This document shows positions 25,497 through 35,135 of a DNA stretch of 64,000 nucleotides, piece by piece. The notes under the pieces were generated by a model. It had not been told where the DNA came from and ran no database searches. It saw nothing but the letters and a program-made list of their open reading frames with translations. The translations under genes were made by a program, and so were the position numbers. Positions within the stretch are counted from its first letter, which is position 1. Every line of letters starts with the position of its first letter. The stretch is taken from the NCBI RefSeq assembly GCF_000428785.1, contig NZ_AUAP01000002.1, positions 1 through 64,000 on the forward strand, given 5' to 3'. Source of the DNA: Conchiformibius kuhniae DSM 17694. GTDB taxonomy: Bacteria > Pseudomonadota > Gammaproteobacteria > Burkholderiales > Neisseriaceae.

Positions 25497-28088
25497 ATGT
25501 GTTCCCAACGTTTTTTGTGTCTGCCGTTTGCCCTGATGCTGGGCAGCGTGTATGCGCTTGCCGATGACGGGCAGTCGCTGCCGTCCGTTACCGCAACGGG
25601 CAAACGCCAAACTTCTGCCTTGCCCTTCGGCGGCAAGCAAAAGGCTTCCGACAAAATCATTGCCGGCGAGAAATTCCAAAGCCGTCCCGCCACTTTGGGC
25701 GATGCACTGGCGGGTGAAACCGGCGTGCACAGCAATCCTTTCGGCGGCGGCGCGAGTGCGCCCGTGATTCGCGGACAGGAGGGCGTGCGCGTGAAAATCC
25801 TGCAAAACGGCTCGGACGTGGTGGACATGTCCGCACTCTCGCCCGACCACGCCGTTGCCGCCGACACGCTGCTGGCGCAAAAAGTGGAATTGGTGCGCGG
25901 CACGCCGACTTTGCTGTATGCCGCCGCCTCGCCCGCAGGCGTGGTCAACATCGCCGACCGCCGCATTCCCGAACAGCTTCCGCAGGGCAAAGCCGAAGGC
26001 GAAGCCGCACTGCGTTTTGACACCGCCGCCCGCGAAAAAGCCTTGAACGGCGGCGTAACGCTGGGGCTGGGCAAACACTTTGCCGTCCGTGCCGAAGGCT
26101 TGTTGCGCCGTGCCGAAAACTACCGTGTTCCCGGCATCAAATTGGGCGAAACGCTCCACTACCTGCCCGATTCGCACAACCGTTCGCGGGTGGGCACGCT
26201 GGGCGTGTCTTGGGTGGGGAGCAAAGGCTATTTGGGCGCGTCCTACAGCGTGCGCCGCGACCAATACGGTCTGCCCGGACACAACCACATGCTTGATGCC
26301 ACATCAATGCACATCTTCAGCACCGCCGCCGACCCTTCCCGCCCGCAGCGCATGTATCTCAACGTCTATCCCCACCTGATGGACGACAGCGATTTGGCAT
26401 ATGCCCACGAACACGGCGGCATGGGGCACGAACACAATGCCAAACACAGCCACGACAGCCCCTACGGACACAACCACGACCACAGCTCGGGCGGCCCTTG
26501 GGTGGACATGACCGCCAAACGCTGGGACGTGCGCGGCGAATGGCACAAACCATTGGCGGGCATCGACAAAATCAAACTCACCCTCGCCCATGCCCAATAC
26601 CACCACGATGAATTGCATGACGGCAAATTTTACGTTTCACCCGGCGAATCCGCAGGCATCGTGGAACGCTTGGCAAAAGAAGCCGCCCGTTTGAAAGGCA
26701 CGCCCGAAAGCATTTTCAACAGCAAAGGCAGCAATGCCCGCATCGAAGTCCATCACCGCCCCACCAACAATTGGCAAGGCTTGTTCGGCGCACAATACAC
26801 CGCCTTGCGCGGCAAAGCCGAACTTACTCCCCGTTCCGGCTTCCCCGCCGGCGCATTGGCATCTTGGCGCCGCCGTCTGCTGCCCGACCACACCGACCGC
26901 CGTTTCAGCCTGTTCGGTTTGGAACAGTTCCGCTACAAAAACCTCACCCTTGAAGCGGGCGCACGCTGGGAAAAACAAAGCCTGCCCGTGCATTACGACA
27001 AACAACTGCTGTCGCTGGACGCGGTGGTGCGCGATTCCGCCAACAACAAACCCCACGCCGCGCCCGACCTGCGTCCGCGCAAAGAAAACGCCCTGTCGTA
27101 TTCCGGCACGCTGCTGTGGGACATCACCCCCGCCAACCGCCTGTCGTTTACCGCATCGCACAACGAGCGCATTCCCGCGCCGATGGAGCTGTATTATCAC
27201 GGCAAACACTTGGCCACCAATTCCTACGAATTCGGCAACAGCCAACTGAAAAAAGAACGTTCCAATAATTTTGAACTGGGCTGGAAGCACGATTCGGAAA
27301 AATGGGACGCGAAACTGAGCGTGTACCAAAACCGTTTCCGCAACTATATTCACGGCGAAAACATCCGCAAAATCGGCAACATTCATACCCGCCGCTACAT
27401 TCAGTCGCAAGCGCGGTTCAACGGCATTGAGGGCGAAGTCGGCTACCATTTCTCGCCCGAACACAAAATCACCCTGTTCGGCGATTTGGTGCGCGGCAAA
27501 CTGTTCGGGCTGCCCGATGTGCGCGGCAGGGAAATGTTTCGCGACACCAATCCGAAAAGCGATGATGAAGATTACGACCCGTATGACGACCCCGATTATC
27601 CGTGGTGCTACGATGAGGAAGGCTTGGAACAATTCTGCCCGCCCGAATCGCTGGGCGTGCAAACCATCGCCCGCCCCAACCGCAATGCGCCGCGCGTACC
27701 GCCCGCCCGTTTGGGGCTGCGTTGGGAAAAATCCTTCCGCGATAACTGGTCGGCTTCGCTGGAATACACCCGCGTGTTTGCCCAAAACAAAGTTTCCGAT
27801 TCCTACTTTATCCGCGAAAAAACTTCCGATGAAAAAGAATCAGATGAAAAAGAAGGTATTAGCGGACGCGATTTGACCACCGAGCCGATTAGCGAAGACA
27901 AATCACGCGGCTACCATCTGCTCAATGCGGGGCTTGCCTACAAAAAACGCATCGGCGGCGCGGATTACCGTTTGTCGTTGGACGTGTACAATCTGCTGAA
28001 TCAAAAGGTTTATGTGCATCATTCGCACCTGCCTTACGTTCCGCGCCCCGGACGGAACGTGGTGTTTGGCGTGAATGTGTCGTTTTAA
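25497..28088 (+). CDS. znuD: TonB-dependent zinc receptor ZnuD
   Basis: 863 residues. A signal peptide (1-22) is followed by a TonB box-like segment, a plug domain (about 45-160, PVIRGQEGVRVKILQNG and VELVRGTPTLLYAAASPAGVVNI) and a 22-strand barrel ending VVFGVNVSF. A His-rich extracellular loop at about residues 304-329 (HEHGGMGHEHNAKHSHD) is the ZnuD hallmark for Zn2+ capture. It is roughly 100 residues longer than I recall for meningococcal ZnuD. An Asp/Glu-rich loop with two Cys (about 684-718, DYDPYDDPDYPWC...FC) and a KESDEKEG insertion account for some of this. A Zur-like box lies upstream. Confidence 0.92.
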   Translation: MCSQRFLCLPFALMLGSVYALADDGQSLPSVTATGKRQTSALPFGGKQKASDKIIAGEKFQSRPATLGDALAGETGVHSNPFGGGASAPVIRGQEGVRVKILQNGSDVVDMSALSPDHAVAADTLLAQKVELVRGTPTLLYAAASPAGVVNIADRRIPEQLPQGKAEGEAALRFDTAAREKALNGGVTLGLGKHFAVRAEGLLRRAENYRVPGIKLGETLHYLPDSHNRSRVGTLGVSWVGSKGYLGASYSVRRDQYGLPGHNHMLDATSMHIFSTAADPSRPQRMYLNVYPHLMDDSDLAYAHEHGGMGHEHNAKHSHDSPYGHNHDHSSGGPWVDMTAKRWDVRGEWHKPLAGIDKIKLTLAHAQYHHDELHDGKFYVSPGESAGIVERLAKEAARLKGTPESIFNSKGSNARIEVHHRPTNNWQGLFGAQYTALRGKAELTPRSGFPAGALASWRRRLLPDHTDRRFSLFGLEQFRYKNLTLEAGARWEKQSLPVHYDKQLLSLDAVVRDSANNKPHAAPDLRPRKENALSYSGTLLWDITPANRLSFTASHNERIPAPMELYYHGKHLATNSYEFGNSQLKKERSNNFELGWKHDSEKWDAKLSVYQNRFRNYIHGENIRKIGNIHTRRYIQSQARFNGIEGEVGYHFSPEHKITLFGDLVRGKLFGLPDVRGREMFRDTNPKSDDEDYDPYDDPDYPWCYDEEGLEQFCPPESLGVQTIARPNRNAPRVPPARLGLRWEKSFRDNWSASLEYTRVFAQNKVSDSYFIREKTSDEKESDEKEGISGRDLTTEPISEDKSRGYHLLNAGLAYKKRIGGADYRLSLDVYNLLNQKVYVHHSHLPYVPRPGRNVVFGVNVSF

Positions 28089-28115
28089 GGCACGCACGGG
28101 GCAAGCGTTTTCCCG

Positions 28116-28121
28116 TATAAT
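28116..28121 (+). promoter_or_regulatory. -10 element (TATAAT) before the surface lipoprotein gene
   Basis: CGTATAATG lies 31 bases before ATG 28152. No clear -35 is visible. It suggests the lipoprotein has its own promoter in addition to possible read-through from znuD. Confidence 0.4.
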
Positions 28122-28151
28122 GTCTGTTTTTCAAAATATTAGAGTAAATTC

Positions 28152-29039
28152 ATGAAAATCTTGCAAAAAGGAAAAACGTTTGCCGTGCTGTTGTCGGCAG
28201 TGCTGCTGGCGGCGTGCGGCAGCAGTGGCGGCGGCAGCCGTCCCCATACCGGTGGCGAATATTCGCGTGATGCCAATCCGAACAACACGCCGGTCGGCAA
28301 AGTGGCTTTGGGCGGTGTGGTCATCAGTGTGCCTGCGGCGCAGGTGGGAACCTTGGTGCTGCCGCGCAAAAGCGAGGTGCGTACGGAAACCGTCAGCCGT
28401 CAGGACGAAATCAATACGCTGGTGTTGAACGGCAAACGCATTGCTTTGGTGCCTGCCCATTTCGCGGGCAAGGTGTTTGTGCGCAACGACAAAAACACGG
28501 AAAAGGCGTTTGGCAACAATTTGCGTTATGCCCGTTACGGCTGGTATGCGGGTGTGGACGAAAAGCAAGATGCCGTGTTTCAGACGGTGGATTCGGCTCT
28601 GTTTTTCCAAGGTCAAACCACGCCCGCGCCGGTGGTGGCGGCGCAACGGGGCAAGGTGCGCTATACGGGGCTGTCTTTGTCCACGCAATTGAGCGATGAT
28701 GCGCGGCGGTTTGCGGCGCATTTTGAAAATTTGCGTCCTTTGGTGAATGTGCAAGGCTCGGCGGTGTTGGACGTGGATTTTGATGCCAAGTCGTTCCGTG
28801 CCGAGTTCCGCCCTGAGGAGCAGCGTTTTGCGGATTTGCCCGCGATACACGGGGTGATTGACGGTAATGAGTTGCAGGGGCGTCCGCACGCTGCGCATCA
28901 TTTGCGCGGGGCGTTTTTCGGCCCGAAGGCGGAAGAAGCGGCGGGCTTGTTTACGTATAGCGGTTTGCAGCAGAAAGCCCATTCGGGCTTGGGCGGTGAA
29001 ACGGCGGTGCTGGGGACGTTTGGCGTGAAGAAGCCGTAA
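28152..29039 (+). CDS. TbpB/fHbp-like surface lipoprotein (candidate Slam substrate)
   Basis: 295 residues. The lipoprotein signal peptide ends LLAAC-GSSGGGS, and the poly-Gly tether after the Cys is typical of exposed neisserial lipoproteins. The C-terminal half looks like the eight-stranded barrel of transferrin-binding-like proteins: the strands GSAVLDVDFDAKSFRAEF and GRPHAAHHLRGAFFGPKAEEAAGLF, ending AVLGTFGVKKP, match the FFGP-x-A-E-E-x-x-G and F-G-x-K pattern of TbpB, HpuA and fHbp. The ligand is unknown. It lies 63 bp after znuD. Members of this fold usually need a Slam translocator, not present in this window. Confidence 0.75.
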   Translation: MKILQKGKTFAVLLSAVLLAACGSSGGGSRPHTGGEYSRDANPNNTPVGKVALGGVVISVPAAQVGTLVLPRKSEVRTETVSRQDEINTLVLNGKRIALVPAHFAGKVFVRNDKNTEKAFGNNLRYARYGWYAGVDEKQDAVFQTVDSALFFQGQTTPAPVVAAQRGKVRYTGLSLSTQLSDDARRFAAHFENLRPLVNVQGSAVLDVDFDAKSFRAEFRPEEQRFADLPAIHGVIDGNELQGRPHAAHHLRGAFFGPKAEEAAGLFTYSGLQQKAHSGLGGETAVLGTFGVKKP

Positions 29040-29059
29040 TGTTTTGAACGGTGTGCAGG

Positions 29060-29100
29060 AAACGGCTTGGAACGGGGTTGGGCGTTCCAAGCCGTTTTTA
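29060..29100. terminator. Bidirectional terminator between convergent genes
   Basis: AAACGGCTTGGAACG (29060-29074) and CGTTCCAAGCCGTTT (29083-29097) form a perfect 15-bp stem. The flanking TTA (29098-29100) is the stop codon of the minus-strand thioredoxin-like gene. Confidence 0.93.
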
Positions 29101-29631
29101 CGGTTGGCGGGCGTTGCCGGCGCGTGTGCTGAGGGCAACGGCTGCCAGCCGTGTTTTCAAGCCCCAATAGGTGGCGATGCCGCTTGTGTTGTGGCGTACT
29201 TTGCCGCCGCGCACAAATACGATGGTGGGGGTAACGCGCACGTTCCAGTGCCGTGCCAGTTCGCCGCGCGGGTCGTTGAGGGTGGCGAAATGCAAATGGT
29301 GTTCGCGCAGATAGCGTTGCACGTCTTCATCGCCGCCCGATTGCAGGGCGATGCCGACCACGCGCACGCCGTCCCGCCGCAAGCGTTCCAGCACGGGCGA
29401 GGTGTGGCGGCACGCGCCGCACCAAGTCGCCCAGAAATACAGCACCACCGTTTCGTTTGCGCTGGCTTGTGCCAGTGTTTGGGCGGATTCGGGCATGGGC
29501 AAACGGGCGGCGTCGTGCGGCACGGCGGGGCTGCGCCACCAGTCGGCAAGGGTGGACGCCAACAGCACTACCAGCAGCAGTTGGACGGCTTGCTTGAGAC
29601 GGAAGGCGATGCCGCGCCGTTTCACGTTCAC
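29098..29631 (-). CDS. Membrane-anchored thioredoxin-like protein (TlpA/ScsD type)
   Basis: 177 residues. An N-terminal signal anchor (about 13-28) and a periplasmic thioredoxin fold with the active site WCGAC at about residue 70 ([20 protein letters not shown]). The cis-Pro loop appears as VRVTPTIVF. ScsD-like proteins reduce or oxidise periplasmic disulfides or assist cytochrome c maturation. The start is GTG 29631, overlapping the transketolase TGA, so it is translated by coupling. Its pairing with tkt has no obvious functional meaning. Confidence 0.85.
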   Translation of the reverse strand: MNVKRRGIAFRLKQAVQLLLVVLLASTLADWWRSPAVPHDAARLPMPESAQTLAQASANETVVLYFWATWCGACRHTSPVLERLRRDGVRVVGIALQSGGDEDVQRYLREHHLHFATLNDPRGELARHWNVRVTPTIVFVRGGKVRHNTSGIATYWGLKTRLAAVALSTRAGNARQP

Positions 29632-31607
29632 AGGACGGCTTTCACGGCTGCGGCAACGCGCTCGGCGGTAAAGCCGAATTCGCGGAACAGCTCGGCGGCG
29701 GGCGCGGATTCGCCGAAGCGGTCAAGCCCGACCACCGCGCCGCGTGTGCCGACATATTTGTACCAGCCGTCCGACACGCCCGCTTCCACCGCCACGCGCG
29801 GCAGGTGTTCGGGCAGCACGGCATGGCGGTAGGCAGCGTCTTGGCGGTCAAACACATTGGTGGACGGCATGGACACCACGTTCACGTTAATGCCTTGTTC
29901 TGCCAACAAAGTTTGTGCGTTCAGGGCCAATTCTACTTCCGAACCGGTGGCAATGATGACGGCTTGGGCGTTTTCGCTTTCGCGCAAAACGTAGCCGCCG
30001 CGCACGATGTTGTTTAACGCGGTTTCATCACGCGCCACAAAGGGCAGGTTTTGACGGCTGAAAATCAGGCAGCTCGGACGGTCTTGCGCTTGTACCGCTT
30101 GCGCCCATGCGGTCAGACTTTCGGCGGTATCGCACGGCCGCCACACGTCCATATTCGGAATCAGGCGCAAAGTGGCAATCTGTTCAACAGGTTGGTGCGT
30201 GGGGCCGTCTTCGCCCAAGCCGATGGAATCGTGGGTGAACACAAACACGGGATTGATTTTCATCAACGCCGCCATGCGCAGGGCGTTGCGGGCGTATTCG
30301 CTGAACATCAGGAACGTTGCGCCAAACGGCTTCACGCCGCCGTGCAGCGCCATGCCGTTCATCACCGCCGCCATGCCGAATTCGCGCACGCCGTAATGGA
30401 TATAGTTGCCGCCGTTTTCGCGCGTTACCGCCACGCTGTTTGACCAATCGGTTAAATTGGACGGAGTCAAATCCGCCGAACCGCCGACCAATTCGGGCAA
30501 TACTTGCGCCAAGATTTCAATGCTGTTTTGGCTGGCTTTGCGGGTGGCGATTTTTTCGCCTTTTTCGCAAACGCTTTGCAGGGCTGCCTGAACGTGGGCG
30601 GCGAAGTGTTCAGGCAGCCTGCCCGCCGTGCGCCGTTCAAATTCCGCCGCCAATTCGGGGAAACGGGCGCGGTATTCGGCGAATTTGGCGTTCCAAGCGT
30701 TTTCCAGTTCCGCGCCGCGCGCGCGCGCGTCCCAAGCGGCGCGAATGTCGTCCGGCACGGCAAACGGCGGCTGCGTCCAGCCCAAAGCGGCGCGGGTGGC
30801 GGCGATTTCGTCCGCGCCGAGCGGTGCGCCGTGGGTTTTGTGGCTGCCCGCTTTGCTTGCCGCGCCTTTGCCAATCACGGTTTTGCAGCAGATAAGGGAC
30901 GGCTGCGCGGTGTTGTCGCGGGCTGCCTGAATCGCGGTGCGGACGGCTTCGGCATCGTGTCCGTCCACATTCGGCACAACGTGCCAGCCGTAGCTTTCAA
31001 AACGCTGCGGAATGTTTTCGGTAAACCAGCCGTCCACTTTGCCGTCAATGGAAATATTGTTGTCGTCATACAAAACAATCAGTTTGCCCAAGCCCAGCGT
31101 GCCCGCCAGCGAACAGGCTTCGTGCGACACGCCTTCCATCAGGCAGCCGTCGCCGAGAAAAACGTAGGTGTAATGATTGACGATGTCCAAACCGTCGCGG
31201 TTGAACTCGGCGGCGAGGATTTTTTCCGCCAACGCCATGCCCACGGCATTGGCAATGCCTTGCCCGAGCGGGCCGGTGGTGGTTTCCACGCCGTCCGTGT
31301 AGCCGTATTCGGGGTGGCCGGGCGTTTTGCTGTGCAGTTGGCGGAAGTTTTTCAAATCGTCTGCGGAGACGTTGTAGCCGCTCAAATGCAGCAGGCTGTA
31401 GAGCAGCGCGGAAGCGTGGCCGTTGGACAAAACAAAGCGGTCGCGGTCGGCAAACTGCGGATTGGCGGGGTTGTGGCGCAGAAATTCGCGCCACAGCACG
31501 GCGGCCATGTCCGCCATGCCCATCGGTGCGCCGGGGTGTCCGGAGTTGGCCTGTTCGACCATGTCCATGGAAAGAAAACGCAAAGCATCGGCAACGGGGT
31601 TCGGCAT
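29628..31607 (-). CDS. tkt: Transketolase
   Basis: 659 residues, the normal size. It is a thiamine-diphosphate enzyme of the pentose phosphate pathway. Visible landmarks: the N-terminal [14 protein letters not shown], the ThDP motif [13 protein letters not shown]...NNISIDG (about 153-190), the pyrimidine-binding region with [17 protein letters not shown] (about 463-479), and the C-terminal [14 protein letters not shown]. Two uptake-sequence copies (30581-30592 imperfect, 30609-30620 perfect) flank a short segment inside the gene. A minus-strand TATAAT (31651-31646) lies about 40 bases upstream of ATG 31607. Confidence 0.97.
   Translation of the reverse strand: MPNPVADALRFLSMDMVEQANSGHPGAPMGMADMAAVLWREFLRHNPANPQFADRDRFVLSNGHASALLYSLLHLSGYNVSADDLKNFRQLHSKTPGHPEYGYTDGVETTTGPLGQGIANAVGMALAEKILAAEFNRDGLDIVNHYTYVFLGDGCLMEGVSHEACSLAGTLGLGKLIVLYDDNNISIDGKVDGWFTENIPQRFESYGWHVVPNVDGHDAEAVRTAIQAARDNTAQPSLICCKTVIGKGAASKAGSHKTHGAPLGADEIAATRAALGWTQPPFAVPDDIRAAWDARARGAELENAWNAKFAEYRARFPELAAEFERRTAGRLPEHFAAHVQAALQSVCEKGEKIATRKASQNSIEILAQVLPELVGGSADLTPSNLTDWSNSVAVTRENGGNYIHYGVREFGMAAVMNGMALHGGVKPFGATFLMFSEYARNALRMAALMKINPVFVFTHDSIGLGEDGPTHQPVEQIATLRLIPNMDVWRPCDTAESLTAWAQAVQAQDRPSCLIFSRQNLPFVARDETALNNIVRGGYVLRESENAQAVIIATGSEVELALNAQTLLAEQGINVNVVSMPSTNVFDRQDAAYRHAVLPEHLPRVAVEAGVSDGWYKYVGTRGAVVGLDRFGESAPAAELFREFGFTAERVAAAVKAVL
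30609..30620 (-). repeat. DNA uptake sequence inside tkt
   Basis: A perfect AGGCTGCCTGAA on the minus strand. An 11/12 match in the opposite orientation lies 17 bases away (30581-30592), so the two could form a stem. Confidence 0.7.
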
Positions 31608-31683
31608 GGTGTGTCCTTTTTTGGGAAAGTGGAAAAACGGGGCGGATTATAACGAAAATCGCGTGGGCGGGCAGGGCAAACCG

Positions 31684-33369
31684 TCAAAGGGCGGCGGCGT
31701 ATTCGGCAGCCAAATCCGCCAACTTCACCGCGCCCTCGCGCAACGCCACCACAAACCGCGCCACGTCCTCCGCCTGCGCCGCGTGGTGCGACACGGTAAA
31801 CAGCCAACCCCGCGCCGTCAGCGTGTAATTCACCCCCAAACCGCCCGCGCTCGTTGGCGCAAAAGCGAAATTGCGGATAAGCGCATCGTCCCCCAGCGTG
31901 GACGTGGACAAAAAGTCGTTGCAAAACAAACGGTATGCCGCGCCGTCAAACCACGCCGTATCCGCGCCCGCCGCCCGCGCTTCGGCGTGCAAGCCCAGCA
32001 AATGACGGTTCGCGCCCAAGCCCTGTTTGGCGGTTTTCACCCGCGCCTTGTGTTCCGCCAACGCCGCCGTGAGCGCATCGCCTGCGGCGCTGCCGTCCGC
32101 CAACGCCCGCACCAAAGCCAGCGACGGTTCGGACACGGGGCGCACGCATTCGGTACGCCCGTGCAAAAAGTGGCTCGCGTCCACCGCTTCATAAGTGTTG
32201 CGCACGCGCCCGTAGGCGGCGAGTTGGGCGTATTGCAGCGCAAACTGCATCAGCGCATCACGGCTGGTGCGGGCGGGAATGCGCTCATTGTCCAATTCAA
32301 TCAAGGTGCTGCACACGCGCATGTGCGCGGCGCGTTCCGCGTAACGCTGCTGCCACGTTTGCCAGTCGCGCTCTTGGGCGGCGGAAAGCTGCCAGCTCCG
32401 GCGCACGGGCGCGGCTGCCTGAAACGCGGTTTCGGTGTTGGTTTCAGGCAGCTTGGCGGCAGCGCGGGCGATGATGCCTTTGAGTGCGCCGCCGTCTTCC
32501 CAAGTGTGTTCGCAATGCCAAAACAGCCTTTGCGTGGCGCGGTTGTGGCAGAAGGTCATCGGTTTGTACGTCCACACGGCGCAGTCGGGCGAAAAGGCGG
32601 CGCGGGCAAGGTCGTCATCGGCGGTGTCGGCGCGGTCGCTCAGGCTGACGTGGAACAGGTCGGCGTTCAAATCGTCCAGCAATGCGGAGTTGTCGGGGTG
32701 TCGGCGCAACGCGGCGTGCAGACGGGCGGCATCGTCCCCGCCCATGTGCGCTGCCACCGCCACGGGATAGGGATTGCTTTCGCAATGTTGTTCAATCTGC
32801 GCGAAAGCGTGGCGGAAATGGGCGGCGGGCAGGGCTTCGCCGCGTTCGTCCAAAGCGGCAACGCGGTAATACCAGCCGCGATGCAGCACGCCGATATGAC
32901 GCGAATCTTCGGCAAAACGGTAATCATCACAAACACTTTGCGGCACCCGCGCCGCGCCCGCCAAAATCCGCCATTGCGCCATGCACACGGGCAGACCTTG
33001 CGGCGAAAGCGGCGCGTCAATGCGCCCGTGCCGCCAATCGGCGCACACGGCGGCGAGCGCGGCGCACCATTGCGCCAAATCCGCTCCTTGCGTTTGCAGT
33101 TCAAAGGCGACGTTGCTGGCAAGCGGCAAGGCTTCGCGGATACGCAGGTAGCCGTCCAGCCAAGTGTCCGCCAGCCAACTGCTGTCGGGGCGGTCGGCGG
33201 CGCGGGCGAGCAGGGCTGCCTGAAGCGCGGGCGCGGTGTCAGTTTCAAAGGCGCGGGCGGCGGTTTCGGCTTCGGCGTAATCCGTATCGTCCAGCAGGGG
33301 GCGGACTTGGGCGAGGAAGCGGTTGATGGTGTCGTTTAAATCGGGAACGGGGAGCAGGGGCGGGGTCAT
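31684..33369 (-). CDS. Choline/carnitine O-acyltransferase family enzyme
   Basis: 561 residues. The catalytic His is H288 in FWHCEHTWEDG, matching the E-H-[ST]-W-x-D-[AG] signature of carnitine/choline acyltransferases. The downstream YEAVDASHFLHGRTECVRP (about 393-411) and GLGANRHLLGLHAEA blocks are the substrate and CoA-binding segments. The enzyme moves acyl groups between CoA and carnitine or choline. The family is common in eukaryotes and sporadic in bacteria. It lies 63 bp after a small membrane protein coupled to a BCCT transporter, which could supply carnitine or choline. Substrate choice cannot be read from the sequence alone. Several uptake-sequence variants lie inside. Confidence 0.88.
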   Translation of the reverse strand: MTPPLLPVPDLNDTINRFLAQVRPLLDDTDYAEAETAARAFETDTAPALQAALLARAADRPDSSWLADTWLDGYLRIREALPLASNVAFELQTQGADLAQWCAALAAVCADWRHGRIDAPLSPQGLPVCMAQWRILAGAARVPQSVCDDYRFAEDSRHIGVLHRGWYYRVAALDERGEALPAAHFRHAFAQIEQHCESNPYPVAVAAHMGGDDAARLHAALRRHPDNSALLDDLNADLFHVSLSDRADTADDDLARAAFSPDCAVWTYKPMTFCHNRATQRLFWHCEHTWEDGGALKGIIARAAAKLPETNTETAFQAAAPVRRSWQLSAAQERDWQTWQQRYAERAAHMRVCSTLIELDNERIPARTSRDALMQFALQYAQLAAYGRVRNTYEAVDASHFLHGRTECVRPVSEPSLALVRALADGSAAGDALTAALAEHKARVKTAKQGLGANRHLLGLHAEARAAGADTAWFDGAAYRLFCNDFLSTSTLGDDALIRNFAFAPTSAGGLGVNYTLTARGWLFTVSHHAAQAEDVARFVVALREGAVKLADLAAEYAAAL

Positions 33370-33432
33370 GGTTTTTCTTTCGGGAAAACGGGTTGTTCAA
33401 TTCGCGGCTGCCTGAAACGGCGGCTTGTGTCG

Positions 33433-33591
33433 TTACGGACGGTCTTGGTCGCGGTCGTTGGCAACGGGCAAGTCGTCTTCAAAAAACGCCAGTTTGACCA
33501 CATACGCCAAAAATGCCAGCATCAGCACAATCATCAGCGTTTCAATCAAATTGTCCTGCCATGCCTGATGCCAATAGAGTTTGTCTTTCAT
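33433..33591 (-). CDS. 52-residue single-helix membrane protein coupled to the BCCT gene
   Basis: The product begins MKDKLYWHQAWQDN, has one hydrophobic helix (about residues 16-36, IETLMIVLMLAFLAYVVKLAF) and ends in an acidic tail EDDLPVANDRDQDRP. Its ATG overlaps the BCCT transporter stop (ATGA, 33588-33591), and GGACATATC before it may serve as ribosome binding site. The positional coupling and clean reading frame argue it is real. It may be an accessory subunit of the transporter; no family is recognised. Confidence 0.7.
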   Translation of the reverse strand: MKDKLYWHQAWQDNLIETLMIVLMLAFLAYVVKLAFFEDDLPVANDRDQDRP

Positions 33592-35135
33592 GATATGTCC
33601 TTATCTTGACGGCGGGTGTCGGCGCGAAGCTGCCGCCACAGCGCGGCAAACCACAAATACATCACCAACACAAACGGAAAGCCCGCAAACGACCCCACCG
33701 CCTTAATGCCCTTGATTTCGCCGCCGAACACCACCGCATAGGCAATCAGCGTCATCAAAACACCCCACACCACCGCACGGGATTTGCTTTCGCTGCGCCC
33801 GTCCCGCCCCGTCATGATGCCCAGCGAAATCGCCGCGCTGGTAACGGTGGTAACGATAAAGCCCAAAAACAGGATAACGGTCAAAGGTTTGGTAACTTCG
33901 GCGAGCGGCAGCATATTGAGCAAGTGGTAAAACGTGCCTTCGTAATCGCCTTTTTCGGCAATTTCCGCCAAACGTCCCGTGCCTTCCAGCGTGTCCAGCA
34001 GGCTGAAACCGGAAAACACCGAAAACCAAATCACGATAAAACCCGCAGGCACCAACACCGATGCCAACACAAATTCGCGCAAGGTGCGTCCGCGCGAGAT
34101 TTTGGCGAGAAACACGCCGACAAACGGCGCCCACGTTACCCACCACACCCAGTACGCCATCGGATACCAAACAATCCAATCGCGTTTGTGAAAGAGATAC
34201 AGCTCAAACGAATGGCGCACGGTTTGGGTAAAAATATTGCCGACGGCGGTGGTCATGGTGCTGACGAAATAATGCGTGGGCCCGACCAGAAACACAAACG
34301 CCAGCAGCAACAGCGACAGATACACCGTCCAGTTGCCGAGAAAGCGCATGCCTTTTTCAATCGGCAGCACCGAGCCGCCGATGTACAGCAGTGCCAACAC
34401 GGTCAGCACCGCCGCTTTCCACGCGATGCCGTCAAACGCCGCCGCGCCGGTGATGATTTTCAAGCCCGATGCGATTTGCGCCGCCGCCATCGCGATGGAC
34501 GAGGACACCGACATGGCAATCGACAACACCGCCAAGCCGGTAATCAGCACGCCCAAAGGTTTCGCCCATTTTTTGTGGCGGAAGGCGTATTCAACCGGTG
34601 CGGCGGGCGTGCATTCGGTGCGGTGGCGGTAGGTGAAATACGCCATCACCAAGCCCGCAATCATGTAAAGCGACCATGCGGGTATGCCCCAAACGTGCAG
34701 GGCGAGGCTCATGGCGTTGCCCACCTGCTGGTGCGGCGGCAGATGGGCTGCCTGAACGCCGATGGGCGAATGGAAATAGTGCCACAAGGCTTCAATCGGC
34801 CCGAAAAACACGATGCCCACGCCGATGCCTGCGGTAAACAGCATGTTCATCCACGCGGCGAAAGGGTAATCGGGTTTCGCGTCCGCGCCGCCCAAGCGGA
34901 TTTTGCCCCAGCACGGCGACAACGCCACCGCCAAACCCACACCGAATGCCAAAAGCGGCAGCCACATAATCAGCCAGTCAAATTTCAAATACACAAATTC
35001 GCTGACGGCGGCGATGGTGCCGGTGAGCAGTTGCGGCTGCCACACCGCCACCGTTGCCATTGCGCCGACCAGCGCGGCGGTAACGGCGAAATAGTTGGGG
35101 CGTTTGGCGGGCGGCGGGGAAGCGGGGGTGTTCAT
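33588..35135 (-). CDS. BCCT family transporter (betaine/carnitine/choline)
   Basis: 515 residues with about 12 helices. The BCCT signature is clear: LSPCWGKIRLGGADAKPDY, NMLFTAGIGVGIVFFGPIEALWHYF near residues 95-125, and the tryptophan-rich WYPMAYWVWWVTWAPFVGVFLAKISRGRTLREFVL (about 320-355) forming the cation-binding box. It takes up quaternary ammonium compounds with Na+ or H+. The start is ATG 35135 (MNTPASPPP), overlapping the galK TGA; a remnant of the hairpin leader (CCAACCGAATAAAGGAATT) lies before it. It could be BetT, BetP or CaiT-like. The acyltransferase downstream makes carnitine or choline plausible. Confidence 0.92.
   Translation of the reverse strand: MNTPASPPPAKRPNYFAVTAALVGAMATVAVWQPQLLTGTIAAVSEFVYLKFDWLIMWLPLLAFGVGLAVALSPCWGKIRLGGADAKPDYPFAAWMNMLFTAGIGVGIVFFGPIEALWHYFHSPIGVQAAHLPPHQQVGNAMSLALHVWGIPAWSLYMIAGLVMAYFTYRHRTECTPAAPVEYAFRHKKWAKPLGVLITGLAVLSIAMSVSSSIAMAAAQIASGLKIITGAAAFDGIAWKAAVLTVLALLYIGGSVLPIEKGMRFLGNWTVYLSLLLLAFVFLVGPTHYFVSTMTTAVGNIFTQTVRHSFELYLFHKRDWIVWYPMAYWVWWVTWAPFVGVFLAKISRGRTLREFVLASVLVPAGFIVIWFSVFSGFSLLDTLEGTGRLAEIAEKGDYEGTFYHLLNMLPLAEVTKPLTVILFLGFIVTTVTSAAISLGIMTGRDGRSESKSRAVVWGVLMTLIAYAVVFGGEIKGIKAVGSFAGFPFVLVMYLWFAALWRQLRADTRRQDKDIS

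Noticed and set aside
30717..30729. GC dinucleotide run in tkt as a phase-variable tract
   Set aside because: It is short, coded within a conserved region, and alternative lengths would not be expected to switch an essential metabolic enzyme.
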